Source: Actinomycetes bacterium
Lineage (GTDB): Bacteria; Actinomycetota; Acidimicrobiia; Acidimicrobiales; Bog-793
Assembly (NCBI GenBank): GCA_021809425.1
Contig: JAKBAA010000032.1
Coordinates: 1-35,747, forward strand
Direction of reading: 5' to 3'
Length of the DNA stretch: 35,747 bases
Positions 23,716 to 31,904 of this stretch are shown piece by piece. Each line of letters starts with the position of its first letter. The first letter of the stretch is position 1. The notes under the pieces were generated by a model. That model saw only the letters and a list, made by a program, of their open reading frames with translations. It did no database searches and was not told the origin of the DNA. Both the position numbers and the translations under genes were made by a program.

Positions 23716-24886
23716 GGTAGGCGGGCCACGGGCTCACCGACTCGCAGCCGAAGTCCTCCGGCGCGACGTCCGCCACCGCCTCGGCCAGCTGCCACCGGTG
23801 GCCGCCGGGGTCCACGAGCGTGCAGTCCCGCTCGCCGTACTCCCGGTCGACCGGTGCCTCGAGCACGACGGCCCCGTGGCCCCGGGCCCGAGCGAAGGCC
23901 GCGTCGACGTCCTCGACCCGGACCCGGACCAGGTGGCTGTGGCCGCCGGCCTGCGGCGGGCGCCGTTCGCCGCCGGCATCCGCCACGATCACGGCCCCGT
24001 CGGCGCCGACGGCCATCTGGGCCCGGTGCGACTCGCCGATCCGGGTCCGCTCCTCGAAGCCGAACGCCGACGTCAGGAACGCCACCGCACCCCGCACGTC
24101 CTCGTACACGAGGACCGGGACGACCGTCGGGGGCGGGACCGACCGGTTGACCTTCATGTGCCCTCCTCGTCTCGCCCCGGTGGTCACCACGGCCGGGCGC
24201 TCCCCGATGGTGCCACGGGGCGCCAGGGCGAGCGGTGCGCCGCCCCCGAGCACCACCGCGCTGCCGGTGGCGGCCAGCGCCGCCGGGTCGTGGCGCACCC
24301 CGAGATGGCGCAGCAGCGCCCGCAGGGCGTGGCAGTGACCGACGACCAGCACGCCGAGGCCGGCGGCAAGCGGCGGCTCGGCGAGCTCCCGCCAGGCGTC
24401 GAGCACCCGCCGCTCGAGCTCGGCCCGGGTCTCGCTGCCCGGGAGCCGCTCGGGGTCGACCTGGCGGTAGCGGGGGTCGTGGGCGGGGTGGCGGGGGTCG
24501 GCCCGGGAGAGGGGCGGTGGGGCGGCGTCGTCGGCACTGCGCCAGGCGCGCACCTGCTCCTTGCCGTAGCGCGCCACGGCGGCCGACCGGTCGAGCCCCT
24601 GGAGCTGGCCCAGGTGGCGCTCGTTGAGGCGCCAGTCGGCACGCACCGGGACGTGGCGGGCGCCGGCCGCCTCCAGCGCCAGCTCGGCCGTCGCCGCCGC
24701 CCGCCGGGCGAAGCTCGTGAGGGCGACGTCCGGCACGAGTCCGAGCCGGGCGAGGGCCGCCCCCGCCTCGCCGGCCTCGACGCGGCCGGTGGCGTCGAGT
24801 GGCGGGTCCGCCCAGCCGGTCATCCTCCCCGAGGCGCTCCAGGCGGTCTGGCCGTGGCGCAGCAGGACGAGTGGTCCGGCTCGCAT
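23678..24886 (-). CDS. Phosphoglycerate-mutase-like histidine phosphatase joined in frame to a VOC domain
   Basis: One open frame of 402 codons starts at ATG 24886. Residues 1 to about 240 are a histidine-phosphatase domain: LVLLRHGQTAWSASGRMTGW carries the catalytic His, LNERHLGQLQGLDRS is the bisphosphoglycerate-mutase-type motif, and VVGHCHALRALLRHL carries the second His. Canonical mutases have HGNS-like spelling there, so a non-glycolytic phosphatase is possible. Without a stop the frame continues into a VOC/glyoxalase-like domain beginning MKVNRSVPPPTVVPVLVYED and including GGHSHLVRVRVEDVDAAF and LVDPGGHRWQLAEAV. An excellent internal ribosome site precedes that methionine, so the VOC domain may also be made alone. 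It ends in the heptamer repeat and lies 11 bases after the glycosyltransferase stop. Confidence 0.75.
   Translation of the reverse strand: MRAGPLVLLRHGQTAWSASGRMTGWADPPLDATGRVEAGEAGAALARLGLVPDVALTSFARRAAATAELALEAAGARHVPVRADWRLNERHLGQLQGLDRSAAVARYGKEQVRAWRSADDAAPPPLSRADPRHPAHDPRYRQVDPERLPGSETRAELERRVLDAWRELAEPPLAAGLGVLVVGHCHALRALLRHLGVRHDPAALAATGSAVVLGGGAPLALAPRGTIGERPAVVTTGARRGGHMKVNRSVPPPTVVPVLVYEDVRGAVAFLTSAFGFEERTRIGESHRAQMAVGADGAVIVADAGGERRPPQAGGHSHLVRVRVEDVDAAFARARGHGAVVLEAPVDREYGERDCTLVDPGGHRWQLAEAVADVAPEDFGCESVSPWPAYRTPDPDAPTPDA
24155..24168 (-). promoter_or_regulatory. Internal ribosome-binding site and ATG for a separate VOC protein
   Basis: On the minus strand GAGGAGGGCAC directly precedes ATG 24157, an ideal Shine-Dalgarno spacing inside an uninterrupted frame. 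Translation from here would give a 159-residue VOC protein of normal family length. The site argues that the two domains are, or recently were, separate genes. Confidence 0.6.
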
Positions 24887-24897
24887 GGCGCGCCGGC

Positions 24898-26082
24898 TCA
24901 GCCGACCGGCGCCCGGCGCCCGGCGACGAGCTGGCCGACGAGCCGGGCGGTCGCCGCGGCGCCGTCGAGGTCGATCGCCGCCGGCGACGGGGTCGCCTCG
25001 AGCAGGCGCAGGACGGCACCGGCGAGGGGCTCGGGGGCGAGCTCGTCCGGGGACAGCACCTGGACGACCCCGAGCCGGGCCAGCCGGCGCGCCCGCTCGG
25101 GCTGCTCGTCGTCGCCCGAGAACGGCACCACCACCGCCGGCACCCCGCAGCGCAGCACGTCGAGGGCGCTGTTGTAGCCGCACTGGCCCACCGACACCGA
25201 CGCCCCGGCCAGCACGGTGCACAGGTCGGGCACAAACCGCTCCACCTGCAGCGACGGCGAGCGTCCGGCGGCCGCCCGCAGGGCGGCACCGGCGGCCTCG
25301 GGCAGGAACGGCCCGGTGACGAGCCGGGTGGTCACGCCCAGCCGGTCGAGATGGTCCAGGTGGGCGGCCGCCGCGCACCGCAGCAGCGGCCCCCCCGAGC
25401 GCCCCCCGCCCGCCGACACGACGACGACCGGCTCGCTCGGCCGCCGCCACCTCGGGCAGGGTCCTCCGGGCACCACGTAGCCCAGGTGGTGGACCGGGAT
25501 CGACAGGGCGCCTGCACCGGGGAAGGTGTCGGCGAGCCGGGCGACGCGCGGATCGGCGTGGACGACGACGGCGTCGAAGTACGCCTCCAGGACCTGCGTC
25601 GTGCGCTCGTCGCGGGCCGCCTGGCCGTGCGCCCGGCGGACGAGCAGGTCGCGCACGCTGCACACCACGGCCGGAGCGGGTCGCCGGCGGCGGGCGGCCT
25701 CGAGCAGCGGGAGCAGCTCGCCGGCGAACTTGCGCCGGCCGAACGGGAACTGCTCGACGACGACGGCCGCCGGCGACCGCCGCTCGAGGACGCCGAGCAG
25801 CGCCGCCCGGCGGGCGTCGAGCGCCTCCTCGAGGGTGCGGCCCGGATCCAGGCTCTCGAGCACCGAGCCCCGCTCGTCGGCCGACCCGATCGGCGCCAGC
25901 GGGAGCAGCTCCACGCCGGCGGGCGGGACGAACCCGCCCGGCAGGGCGCCCCCGGTGGCGAGCACCACGTCGAACGATCCCGCCAGCGCCCCGGCGAGGG
26001 CGGCCGACCGGACGAGGTGGCCGAGGCCGACCGAGTGCTGGCAGTACAGCAGGACCCCCGGGCGGGCCGCCGCGGCGGTCAC
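24898..26082 (-). CDS. MurG/GT28-like glycosyltransferase (COG4671-type), copy 2
   Basis: A 394-residue GT-B protein. The N-terminal domain has VLLYCQHSVGLGHLVRSAAL, the G-x-GH motif of the MurG/GT28 superfamily. The C-terminal nucleotide-sugar domain has VVVVSAGGGRSGGPLL, LQVERFVPDLCTVLAGASV and GQCGYNSALDVLRCGVPAVV, then FSGDDEQPERARRL. It is paralogous to the protein at 30687-31904. GTG 26082 overlaps the UDP-glucose dehydrogenase stop (GTGA). Probably it transfers a uronic acid or another sugar made by the cluster; the acceptor is unknown. Confidence 0.8.
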   Translation of the reverse strand: MTAAAARPGVLLYCQHSVGLGHLVRSAALAGALAGSFDVVLATGGALPGGFVPPAGVELLPLAPIGSADERGSVLESLDPGRTLEEALDARRAALLGVLERRSPAAVVVEQFPFGRRKFAGELLPLLEAARRRRPAPAVVCSVRDLLVRRAHGQAARDERTTQVLEAYFDAVVVHADPRVARLADTFPGAGALSIPVHHLGYVVPGGPCPRWRRPSEPVVVVSAGGGRSGGPLLRCAAAAHLDHLDRLGVTTRLVTGPFLPEAAGAALRAAAGRSPSLQVERFVPDLCTVLAGASVSVGQCGYNSALDVLRCGVPAVVVPFSGDDEQPERARRLARLGVVQVLSPDELAPEPLAGAVLRLLEATPSPAAIDLDGAAATARLVGQLVAGRRAPVG

Positions 26083-27560
26083 CGGTGGGCGGCCGCCCCG
26101 GTCCGGGTGGACGGCGCCGCGGCGGCCTCCACCGGGCCGAGCATCCACTCGAGCGGCCGCCAGGGGACCGGGGCGAACGTGGTCGGGCGGCCGCGGCCCA
26201 CCCCGTAGCCGTCCAGGCCGGCCTGCTGCACCGCCGAGGCGTCGAGGACGTCGACGGCATCCAGCACGACGTGCCCGGCCATGACGCCACGCAGCCGGTG
26301 GGCGTCGAGCGAGCGGTAGGCCGGCCAGGCCGTCGCCACCACCAGCGCGTCGGCGCCTCCGGCCGCAACGTACGGGTCGTCCACCTGGACGAGCGGCTCG
26401 TCGTTCACGACGGCCAGCGGGTCGTGCGCCCAGACGGTGCAGCCGCGTGCCACCAGCTCCCGTGCCAGGGCAATGGCGGGCGAGTCGCGCACGTCGCCCG
26501 TCCCCGCCTTGAACGCCAGCCCGAGCAGCCCGATCCTGGCCCCCTCCAGGGTGCCCAGCCGGGCCGACAGCTTGGCGACGATCGAGGCGCTCGCCGCCTG
26601 GTTGACCACCTGGGCCGCCCGGGCCACCGGCACGGCGGCGCCGACCGAGCCGGCGACGGCGATGAACCCGGCCAGGTCCTTCGGCAGGCACGACCCCCCG
26701 AAGCCCGGTCCGGGAGCGAGGAACGCCTCGCCGATGCGCCGGTCGAGGCCCACCCCCGCCAGCGCCTTGCCGGCGTCCGCCCCGAGCGCCTCGCACAACC
26801 CGGCCACCTCGTTGGCGAACGAGATCTTGAGGGCGAGGAACGTGTTGGCGGCGTACTTCACCAGCTCGGCGCTCCGCCGGTCGCACACGAGGAGCGGCCA
26901 GTCGGGCGGGTACAGCTGGGCCACCTGCTGCGCCACCCCGTCGTCCTCGGCCCCGACCACCACCCGGTCCGGGTTGAAGAAGTCCCACAGCGCCTCGCTC
27001 TCGCGCAGGAACTCCGGGTTCGAGGCGACCCGCACCCGCACCCCCTCCGGGGCGGCCCCGGCCACGAGCAGCTCCAGGGCCTCGCACGAGCCGGGCGGCA
27101 CCGTGCTCTTCACCACCAGCACCAGGTCGCGCCGGGCCACCACCGTGACCTCGGCGGCGGCCCCGGCCAGCTGGCGGAGGTCCGGGTCGCCGTCGGGGCG
27201 CGGCGGCGTCCCGACGCAGAGGAGCGCCAGCTCGGCCTCCTCCATGGCGTCGGCCGGGTCGCCGGTGAAGCGGAGGCGCCCGCTCCCCATCTGGCCGGCG
27301 AGCAGCTCGGCGATCCCCGGCTCGTGGATCGGCACCTGGCCCGCCTGCAACAGGGCCAGCCGGCCCCGGTCGGCCTCGAGGCAGCGGACCGTGTGGCCGA
27401 GCTCGGCCAGGCCGACCGCCGCCGTGAGGCCGACGTAGCCGCCGCCCACCACGCAGACGTGGCGAGGACGGGCCGCCTGCGGGCGGGTGGCGGTGGACGT
27501 GGACATGGAGGTGGAGGTGGAGGTGGAGGTGGAGGTGGAGGTGGAGGTGGAGGTGGTCAT
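26079..27560 (-). CDS. ugd: UDP-glucose 6-dehydrogenase
   Basis: A 493-residue UDP-glucose/GDP-mannose dehydrogenase family enzyme that oxidises UDP-glucose to UDP-glucuronate. NAD fold VCVVGGGYVGLTAAVGLAEL (about 35-54); GTPPRPDGDPDL; KSTVPPGS; NPEFLRESEA; the catalytic LVKYAANTFLALKISFANE; and GFGGSCLPKD with the nucleophile Cys291. The N-terminus is odd: ATG 27560 is followed by eight Thr-Ser units from tandem ACCTCC repeats before a second ATG at 27506 (MSTSTATRPQ). The first ATG overlaps the exporter stop (ATGA) and has AGGAG (27565-27569); the second has no clear site. The C-terminus carries an Ala-rich tail. Confidence 0.93.
   Translation of the reverse strand: MTTSTSTSTSTSTSTSTSMSTSTATRPQAARPRHVCVVGGGYVGLTAAVGLAELGHTVRCLEADRGRLALLQAGQVPIHEPGIAELLAGQMGSGRLRFTGDPADAMEEAELALLCVGTPPRPDGDPDLRQLAGAAAEVTVVARRDLVLVVKSTVPPGSCEALELLVAGAAPEGVRVRVASNPEFLRESEALWDFFNPDRVVVGAEDDGVAQQVAQLYPPDWPLLVCDRRSAELVKYAANTFLALKISFANEVAGLCEALGADAGKALAGVGLDRRIGEAFLAPGPGFGGSCLPKDLAGFIAVAGSVGAAVPVARAAQVVNQAASASIVAKLSARLGTLEGARIGLLGLAFKAGTGDVRDSPAIALARELVARGCTVWAHDPLAVVNDEPLVQVDDPYVAAGGADALVVATAWPAYRSLDAHRLRGVMAGHVVLDAVDVLDASAVQQAGLDGYGVGRGRPTTFAPVPWRPLEWMLGPVEAAAAPSTRTGAAAHR
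27507..27554. repeat. (GGAGGT)8 hexanucleotide microsatellite
   Basis: Eight perfect GGAGGT copies on the plus strand. In the mRNA they read as eight ACCUCC units, identical to the anti-Shine-Dalgarno core at the 3' end of 16S rRNA. They encode Thr-Ser repeats in ugd, and the 6-bp unit keeps the frame when the copy number changes. Confidence 0.95.
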
Positions 27561-29395
27561 GATGCTCCTGTCGTCTGGCGTCGTGGGTCGCTCGCCCGCT
27601 GCCCTGCCGGTGCCCGGGCGCCGGCGGCCGGGACGCTGTCAGGCTCCCCGCGCTGGAGGCGGTCGAGCCGCCAGTAGGTGCGCCGGGCTGCCAGCAGCTG
27701 GTCGTGGGTGCCCGACTCGGCGATCACCCCGTTGCTCAGCACGGCGATGCGATCGGCGTTGCGCAGCCCGGCGAGCTGGTGGCTGACGATCACCGTCGTG
27801 CGGCCCTCCGCCACGGCGTCGAACGCCGCCAGCAGGACCGACTCGAGCGCCGCGTCGAGCCCGACGGTCGGCTCGTCGAGGACGAGCACCGGGGCATCGC
27901 GCGCCATCGCCCGTGCCACGGCGACGCACTGGCGCTGGCCCCCCGACAGCGTCGAGCCGCGCTCGCCGACGACCGTGTCGTAGCCGGCCGGGAACGACTC
28001 GATGACGTCGTGGACCCCGGCGGCCGTCGCGGCGGCCCGCGCAGCGGCCCGGTCGGGCACCCCGCCGTACACCACGTTCTCCCACACCGTGGCGGCGAAC
28101 AGGTACGGCTCCTGGGGCACCAGCGCCACCTGGCGGCGCAGGTCGCCGAGGTGGAGGGTCGTCAGGTCCAACCCGTCCAGGCGCACCGTGCCCCGGTCGG
28201 GGTCGACGAAGCGCGGCAGCAGCCGGAGGATCGTGCTCTTGCCCGAGCCCGTAAGGCCGACCAGCGCCAGCCGGCTGCCGGCCGGCACCTCGAGGTCGAC
28301 GCCGGCCAGCACGGACCGGCCGCCAGGGTAGGCGAGGTGGACCCCCTCGAGCGCGACGGCGCCGGTCGCCCGGGCCAGCCGCCGGGGGGACGCGACGGTC
28401 GGGACCTGCTCGTCGGTGTCCAGGATCTCGACCACCCGCTCGGCTGCCGCCTGGGCCCGGCTCACGACCCCGGCGAGCTTGGACAGCTGGCGGACCGGGC
28501 TGTACATGCCGCGCAGGTAGGCCACGAAGACCAGCAGCTCCCCGATCGTGAGCGACCCGGACAGGACGGCGCGCGCCCCGAACAGGACCACCACGGCGCT
28601 CGAGGTGGTCATGCCGAGGGTCATCAGCGGGGTGAGCTCCGCCTGGGCGACGATCGCCCGCCGGCTCGCCTCGAGCCCCTCGGCGGTGGCCGCCCGGTAC
28701 CGGGCCGCCTCGGCCTCCTCGGCCCCGAACGCCTGGACCACGGCGATCGAGCTGAGCACCTCCTGGGCGATCCCGCTCGCCTGGCCGTCCGCCCGTCGCG
28801 CCCGGCGCTGGATCGCCTTGATCCGGCCGAGGTACCACCGGGCCGTCACGGCGAGCACCGGGACCAGGGCCGTCGCCAAGAGGGCGTAGCGCCAGTCGAC
28901 CACCACCATGATCACGACCATCCCGGCCAGCGTCAGCACGTTGCGCACGAGCGTCGGCACGGCGTTGACCACGGCGGACTGGATCGCCTGGACGTCGCCG
29001 CCCAGCCGGGCGAGCAGGTCCCCGGTCCGGCGGCGCTGGTGGAACCCGGCGCCCTGGGCCTCGAGATGGCGGAACAGCTCGCCGCGCAGCCCGAACACGA
29101 TCTGCTGGCCTGCCGTCGCCACCAGCCGGGTCGCCGCGTAGTCGGCGGCGGCGAGGGCGGCGGCGACGGCCACCATGGCACCGACCAGCACCACCAGCCG
29201 GGGGCCGCGCCCAGCCGGAAGCCCGTGGAGCCAGCTCGGGAGCGGGCGGTGCCCGATGACGCTGTCCACCACGAACTTGAGCGGCCAGGGGGTCGCCCAG
29301 GTCATGAGGGCGGCCACCACGCTGGCGGCGAGGCCGCCGAGCAGCATGGCGCGCACCGGGCGCACGTGCCGCCGGAAGCGGCCGGCCGTCCTCAC
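27557..29395 (-). CDS. ABC exporter, fused membrane and ATPase domains (MsbA-like half transporter)
   Basis: A 612-residue half transporter. The membrane domain spans about residues 15-330 with six helices (e.g. AMLLGGLAASVVAALMTWAT) and the usual loops AQGAGFHQRRRTGDLLARLG and IAQEVLSSIAVVQAFGAEE. The ATPase domain has Walker A GLTGSGKST, Q-loop ALVPQEPYLFAATVWENV, signature LSGGQRQ, Walker B VLVLDEPTVGLD and H-loop VIVSHQLAGL. Such proteins act as homodimers flipping lipids, glycolipids or peptides outward. GTG 29395 overlaps the GT4 stop (GTGA), and the stop overlaps the ugd start. Its place amid glycosyltransferases suggests glycolipid or oligosaccharide export. Confidence 0.92.
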   Translation of the reverse strand: MRTAGRFRRHVRPVRAMLLGGLAASVVAALMTWATPWPLKFVVDSVIGHRPLPSWLHGLPAGRGPRLVVLVGAMVAVAAALAAADYAATRLVATAGQQIVFGLRGELFRHLEAQGAGFHQRRRTGDLLARLGGDVQAIQSAVVNAVPTLVRNVLTLAGMVVIMVVVDWRYALLATALVPVLAVTARWYLGRIKAIQRRARRADGQASGIAQEVLSSIAVVQAFGAEEAEAARYRAATAEGLEASRRAIVAQAELTPLMTLGMTTSSAVVVLFGARAVLSGSLTIGELLVFVAYLRGMYSPVRQLSKLAGVVSRAQAAAERVVEILDTDEQVPTVASPRRLARATGAVALEGVHLAYPGGRSVLAGVDLEVPAGSRLALVGLTGSGKSTILRLLPRFVDPDRGTVRLDGLDLTTLHLGDLRRQVALVPQEPYLFAATVWENVVYGGVPDRAAARAAATAAGVHDVIESFPAGYDTVVGERGSTLSGGQRQCVAVARAMARDAPVLVLDEPTVGLDAALESVLLAAFDAVAEGRTTVIVSHQLAGLRNADRIAVLSNGVIAESGTHDQLLAARRTYWRLDRLQRGEPDSVPAAGARAPAGQRASDPRRQTTGAS

Positions 29396-30690
29396 CGGGG
29401 GCGCCCTGCCACGGTCGGCCGGGGGCGCCCTGCCACGGTCGGCCGCAGGAAGAGCGGGACGATCGCCTGGATGCACTCGCGCCGGTCGAAGCTGGCCACC
29501 ACCTGGGCACGCCCGGCCTCGCCGAGGCTGGCCCGCAGCCGGCCGTCGGCGGCGAGACGGGCGAGGGCGCCGGCCAGGGCGCCGGCGTCCCCGGGCGGCA
29601 CGAGCAGCCCGCACCCGGGCGCCACCGCCTCGGGGAGGCCGGCCACCTCGCTCGCCACCACCGCAAGCCCGCTCGCCATCGCCTCGAGCAGGGCGTTCGG
29701 GATGCCGTCTCGGTCACCGGTCGCCACGACGACGCTCGCCTGGACGAACACGTCGGCTGCCCGGTAGCACCCGGCGATCTCCTCCTGGGTCAGGGCGCCG
29801 ACCAGCTCGACCTGCCCCCCGATGCCGAGCCGGGCGGCCTCCGCCTCGAGCGCCGGGCGCAGCGGGCCGGCCCCGACGATCCGGCAGGTGAACCCGAGGC
29901 CGTCACCGGCCAGCCGCCCGAGGGCGTCGAGCAGCACCGGGTACCCCTTCTTCTCGACCAGGCGCCCCACGGCCAGGATGCGCAGCGGGGCCCCGACGCC
30001 GGCGGCCGCGCCCGCCACCCCACCGGGCGGGGCGAACCGACCGGTGTCGACCCCGTGGGACGCCACGACCACCTTCGCCCCGTCTCCCCCCGCCCGCTCG
30101 GCCAGCTCCCGGGCAGCCGACTCGGAGCAGGCCAGCACGAAGGCGGCGTCCGCCACCTTCCGCTCGAGCAGGTCCGGGGCCGACACGTACAGGTCCTTCG
30201 CGTGGGCCGCGAAGCTGAACGGCAAGCCGGTGAGCAGGTGCACGAAGTGGGCAACCGACGCCGGTCCGTGGGCGAAGGCGGCGTGCACGTGGACGGCGCC
30301 GGCCTCCTCCAGGTGGCACGCCAGGCGGCCGGCCTGGGCGAAGTTGACGAGGGACGACCGGTGCCGGCGCTCCCGGGCCACATAGCAGGCGACCCCCAGC
30401 CACCGGCCGGGCGCCCGCCGGGCGAGCCGCCCGTGCGCCGCCACCGTGGCGCCCAGGTCCCGCAGGCGGGCCCGTCGCCCGCCGGGCGTCCGCAGGTAGG
30501 TCACCGGGCTCGCCACCCGGGCCACCTCGGGCTGGACCGTCGCCTCCCCGGGGTCGGCCACGGCGAAGAGGCGCAGCGGCACCCCGGCCGCCTCGAGCCC
30601 GAGGATCTCGTCCAGGATGAACGTCTCGGACAGCCGGGGGAACCGCTTGGTGAGGTAGCCCACCGTGACCGGCGGCGGGGTGGCGCTCAC
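29392..30690 (-). CDS. Family 4 (GT-B) glycosyltransferase
   Basis: A 432-residue protein. The N-terminus YLTKRFPRLSETFILDEI is characteristic of exopolysaccharide GT4 enzymes. Mid-domain features are HVHAAFAHGPASVAHFVHLL, FSFAAHAKDLYV and ASHGVDTGRFAPPG. The C-terminal donor domain has ILAVGRLVEKKGYPVLLDAL, GAGPLRPALEAEAARLGIGG and the E-x7-E region DGIPNALLEAMASGLAVVAS, then VAGLPEAVAPGCGLLVPPGD. The last residues repeat PTVAGRPR twice from a 24-bp duplication. GTG 30690 overlaps the previous stop (GTGA). It probably uses an activated hexose donor; linkage unknown. Confidence 0.9.
   Translation of the reverse strand: MSATPPPVTVGYLTKRFPRLSETFILDEILGLEAAGVPLRLFAVADPGEATVQPEVARVASPVTYLRTPGGRRARLRDLGATVAAHGRLARRAPGRWLGVACYVARERRHRSSLVNFAQAGRLACHLEEAGAVHVHAAFAHGPASVAHFVHLLTGLPFSFAAHAKDLYVSAPDLLERKVADAAFVLACSESAARELAERAGGDGAKVVVASHGVDTGRFAPPGGVAGAAAGVGAPLRILAVGRLVEKKGYPVLLDALGRLAGDGLGFTCRIVGAGPLRPALEAEAARLGIGGQVELVGALTQEEIAGCYRAADVFVQASVVVATGDRDGIPNALLEAMASGLAVVASEVAGLPEAVAPGCGLLVPPGDAGALAGALARLAADGRLRASLGEAGRAQVVASFDRRECIQAIVPLFLRPTVAGRPRPTVAGRPR
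29397..29444. repeat. 24-bp perfect direct duplication at the GT4 3' end
   Basis: The 24-bp unit GGGG+GCGCCCTGCCACGGTCGGCC is present twice back to back (29397-29420, 29421-29444). It encodes a doubled PTVAGRPR tail and lies right at the GT4 stop / exporter start overlap. Confidence 0.9.
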
Positions 30691-31904
30691 GGCGTCGACG
30701 CCGCCGTGGCGAGCGGCGCCGAGCGGACCAACCGGGCCTGGAGCTCGACGGCGGCGTCGACCCGGTCGAGCCCGTCGAGCGGGATGGGCGGATCGCCGCG
30801 GCGCGGGCCGGCCGCCAGGGCGTCGGCCACGACGGGCGTCAGCCGGGCCGCCAGGTCCCCGCCGGGCTCGACCACCCGGACGGCACCCCGCCGGGCGAAC
30901 AGGCCGGCACGGATCGCCTGCTCCCGCCGCGGCTCGACGCGGGGGACCACCACGGCGGGCGCCCCGCTCGCCACGAGCTCGCACAGGGTGTTGTACCCGC
31001 CCATGGCGACGACCGCGGCGGCCCGTCCCATCACCTCGGCCAGGTCGGCGACGAACTCGGTGACCGTCGCCGCCACCCCCGACCGCCCGGCGCGCTCGGC
31101 GCGCTCGGCCAGCCGGCGGCGCGCCGGCTCGGACATGAGCGGCCCGGTGACGAGCAGGGCGGGCACCCCGAGCTCGCACGCCGCCTGCAGCGTCGCCTCC
31201 AGCACCTGCCCGCCGTCCCCGCCCCCGCCGGCCGTCCCGAGGACGAACGGCGAGGCGTCCCGCCGCTCCACCGGCGGCAGCGCCGCCCGAGGGGGGCACA
31301 CGTAGCCGCAGTAGGTCAGCCGCCCGGCGACCGCTGCCGGCAGGGCGTAGCCGTCGACCACGTCGAACAGGTCGGCGTCGCCGTACACGAGCACGTGGTC
31401 GTACACCGAGGCGATCGTCTCGTAGGCGCCCTGCTCCCGCCACGTCCCCCGGACCGTCTCGGGGGCGTCGAGCACGTCACGGAGCCCGAGCACGATCCTC
31501 GTGGCCGGGCTCGCCGAGCGGAGGCCCTCGAAGACCGACAGCAGCTCCCCCTTCATCCCCTGGGGGGCGTGGTCCACGAGCAGCACGTCCGGGCGGAGCC
31601 GGCGCGCCGTGTCCAGCATGATGGCGCTCCGTGCCCGCCGCACCAGCTCGAAGGCGAAGCGGCCGTCCCGGGCCTCGTAGCGCTCGGCGCCCACCTTCAC
31701 CACCGGCGGGAGGCGGACGAGGCTGAGCCCCGCCGGCAGCTCGAACCGGTCGGCCACGGGTGACCCGGTCATCAGCACCACCTGCAGCCCCTTGCGCTGC
31801 TCGACAAGGCGGCGGGCGATGGCGAGGTTCCGGCGGAGGTGGCCGAGACCGTAGGTGTCGTGCGAGTAGAGCAGCACCCGGCGCAGCTCGGTCCGGCCGG
31901 TCAC
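30687..31904 (-). CDS. MurG/GT28-like glycosyltransferase (COG4671-type), copy 1
   Basis: A 405-residue GT-B protein. N-terminal RVLLYSHDTYGLGHLRRNLA gives the GLGH motif, followed by VVLMTGSPVADRFELPAG and RPDVLLVDHAPQGMKGEL. The C-terminal domain has FVLGTAGGGGDGGQVLEATL, LVTGPLMSEPARRRL and the hallmark AMGGYNTLCELVASGAPAVV, then PRVEPRREQAIRAGLFARRG. It is a paralogue of the protein at 24898-26082. GTG 31904 overlaps the epimerase stop (GTGA). As second gene of the cluster it may act early in assembly. Confidence 0.85.
   Translation of the reverse strand: MTGRTELRRVLLYSHDTYGLGHLRRNLAIARRLVEQRKGLQVVLMTGSPVADRFELPAGLSLVRLPPVVKVGAERYEARDGRFAFELVRRARSAIMLDTARRLRPDVLLVDHAPQGMKGELLSVFEGLRSASPATRIVLGLRDVLDAPETVRGTWREQGAYETIASVYDHVLVYGDADLFDVVDGYALPAAVAGRLTYCGYVCPPRAALPPVERRDASPFVLGTAGGGGDGGQVLEATLQAACELGVPALLVTGPLMSEPARRRLAERAERAGRSGVAATVTEFVADLAEVMGRAAAVVAMGGYNTLCELVASGAPAVVVPRVEPRREQAIRAGLFARRGAVRVVEPGGDLAARLTPVVADALAAGPRRGDPPIPLDGLDRVDAAVELQARLVRSAPLATAASTP

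Noticed and set aside
27507-27554. CRISPR-like or regulatory DNA array
   Set aside because: A simple hexanucleotide microsatellite without spacers. No CRISPR arrays or cas genes were found anywhere in the window.
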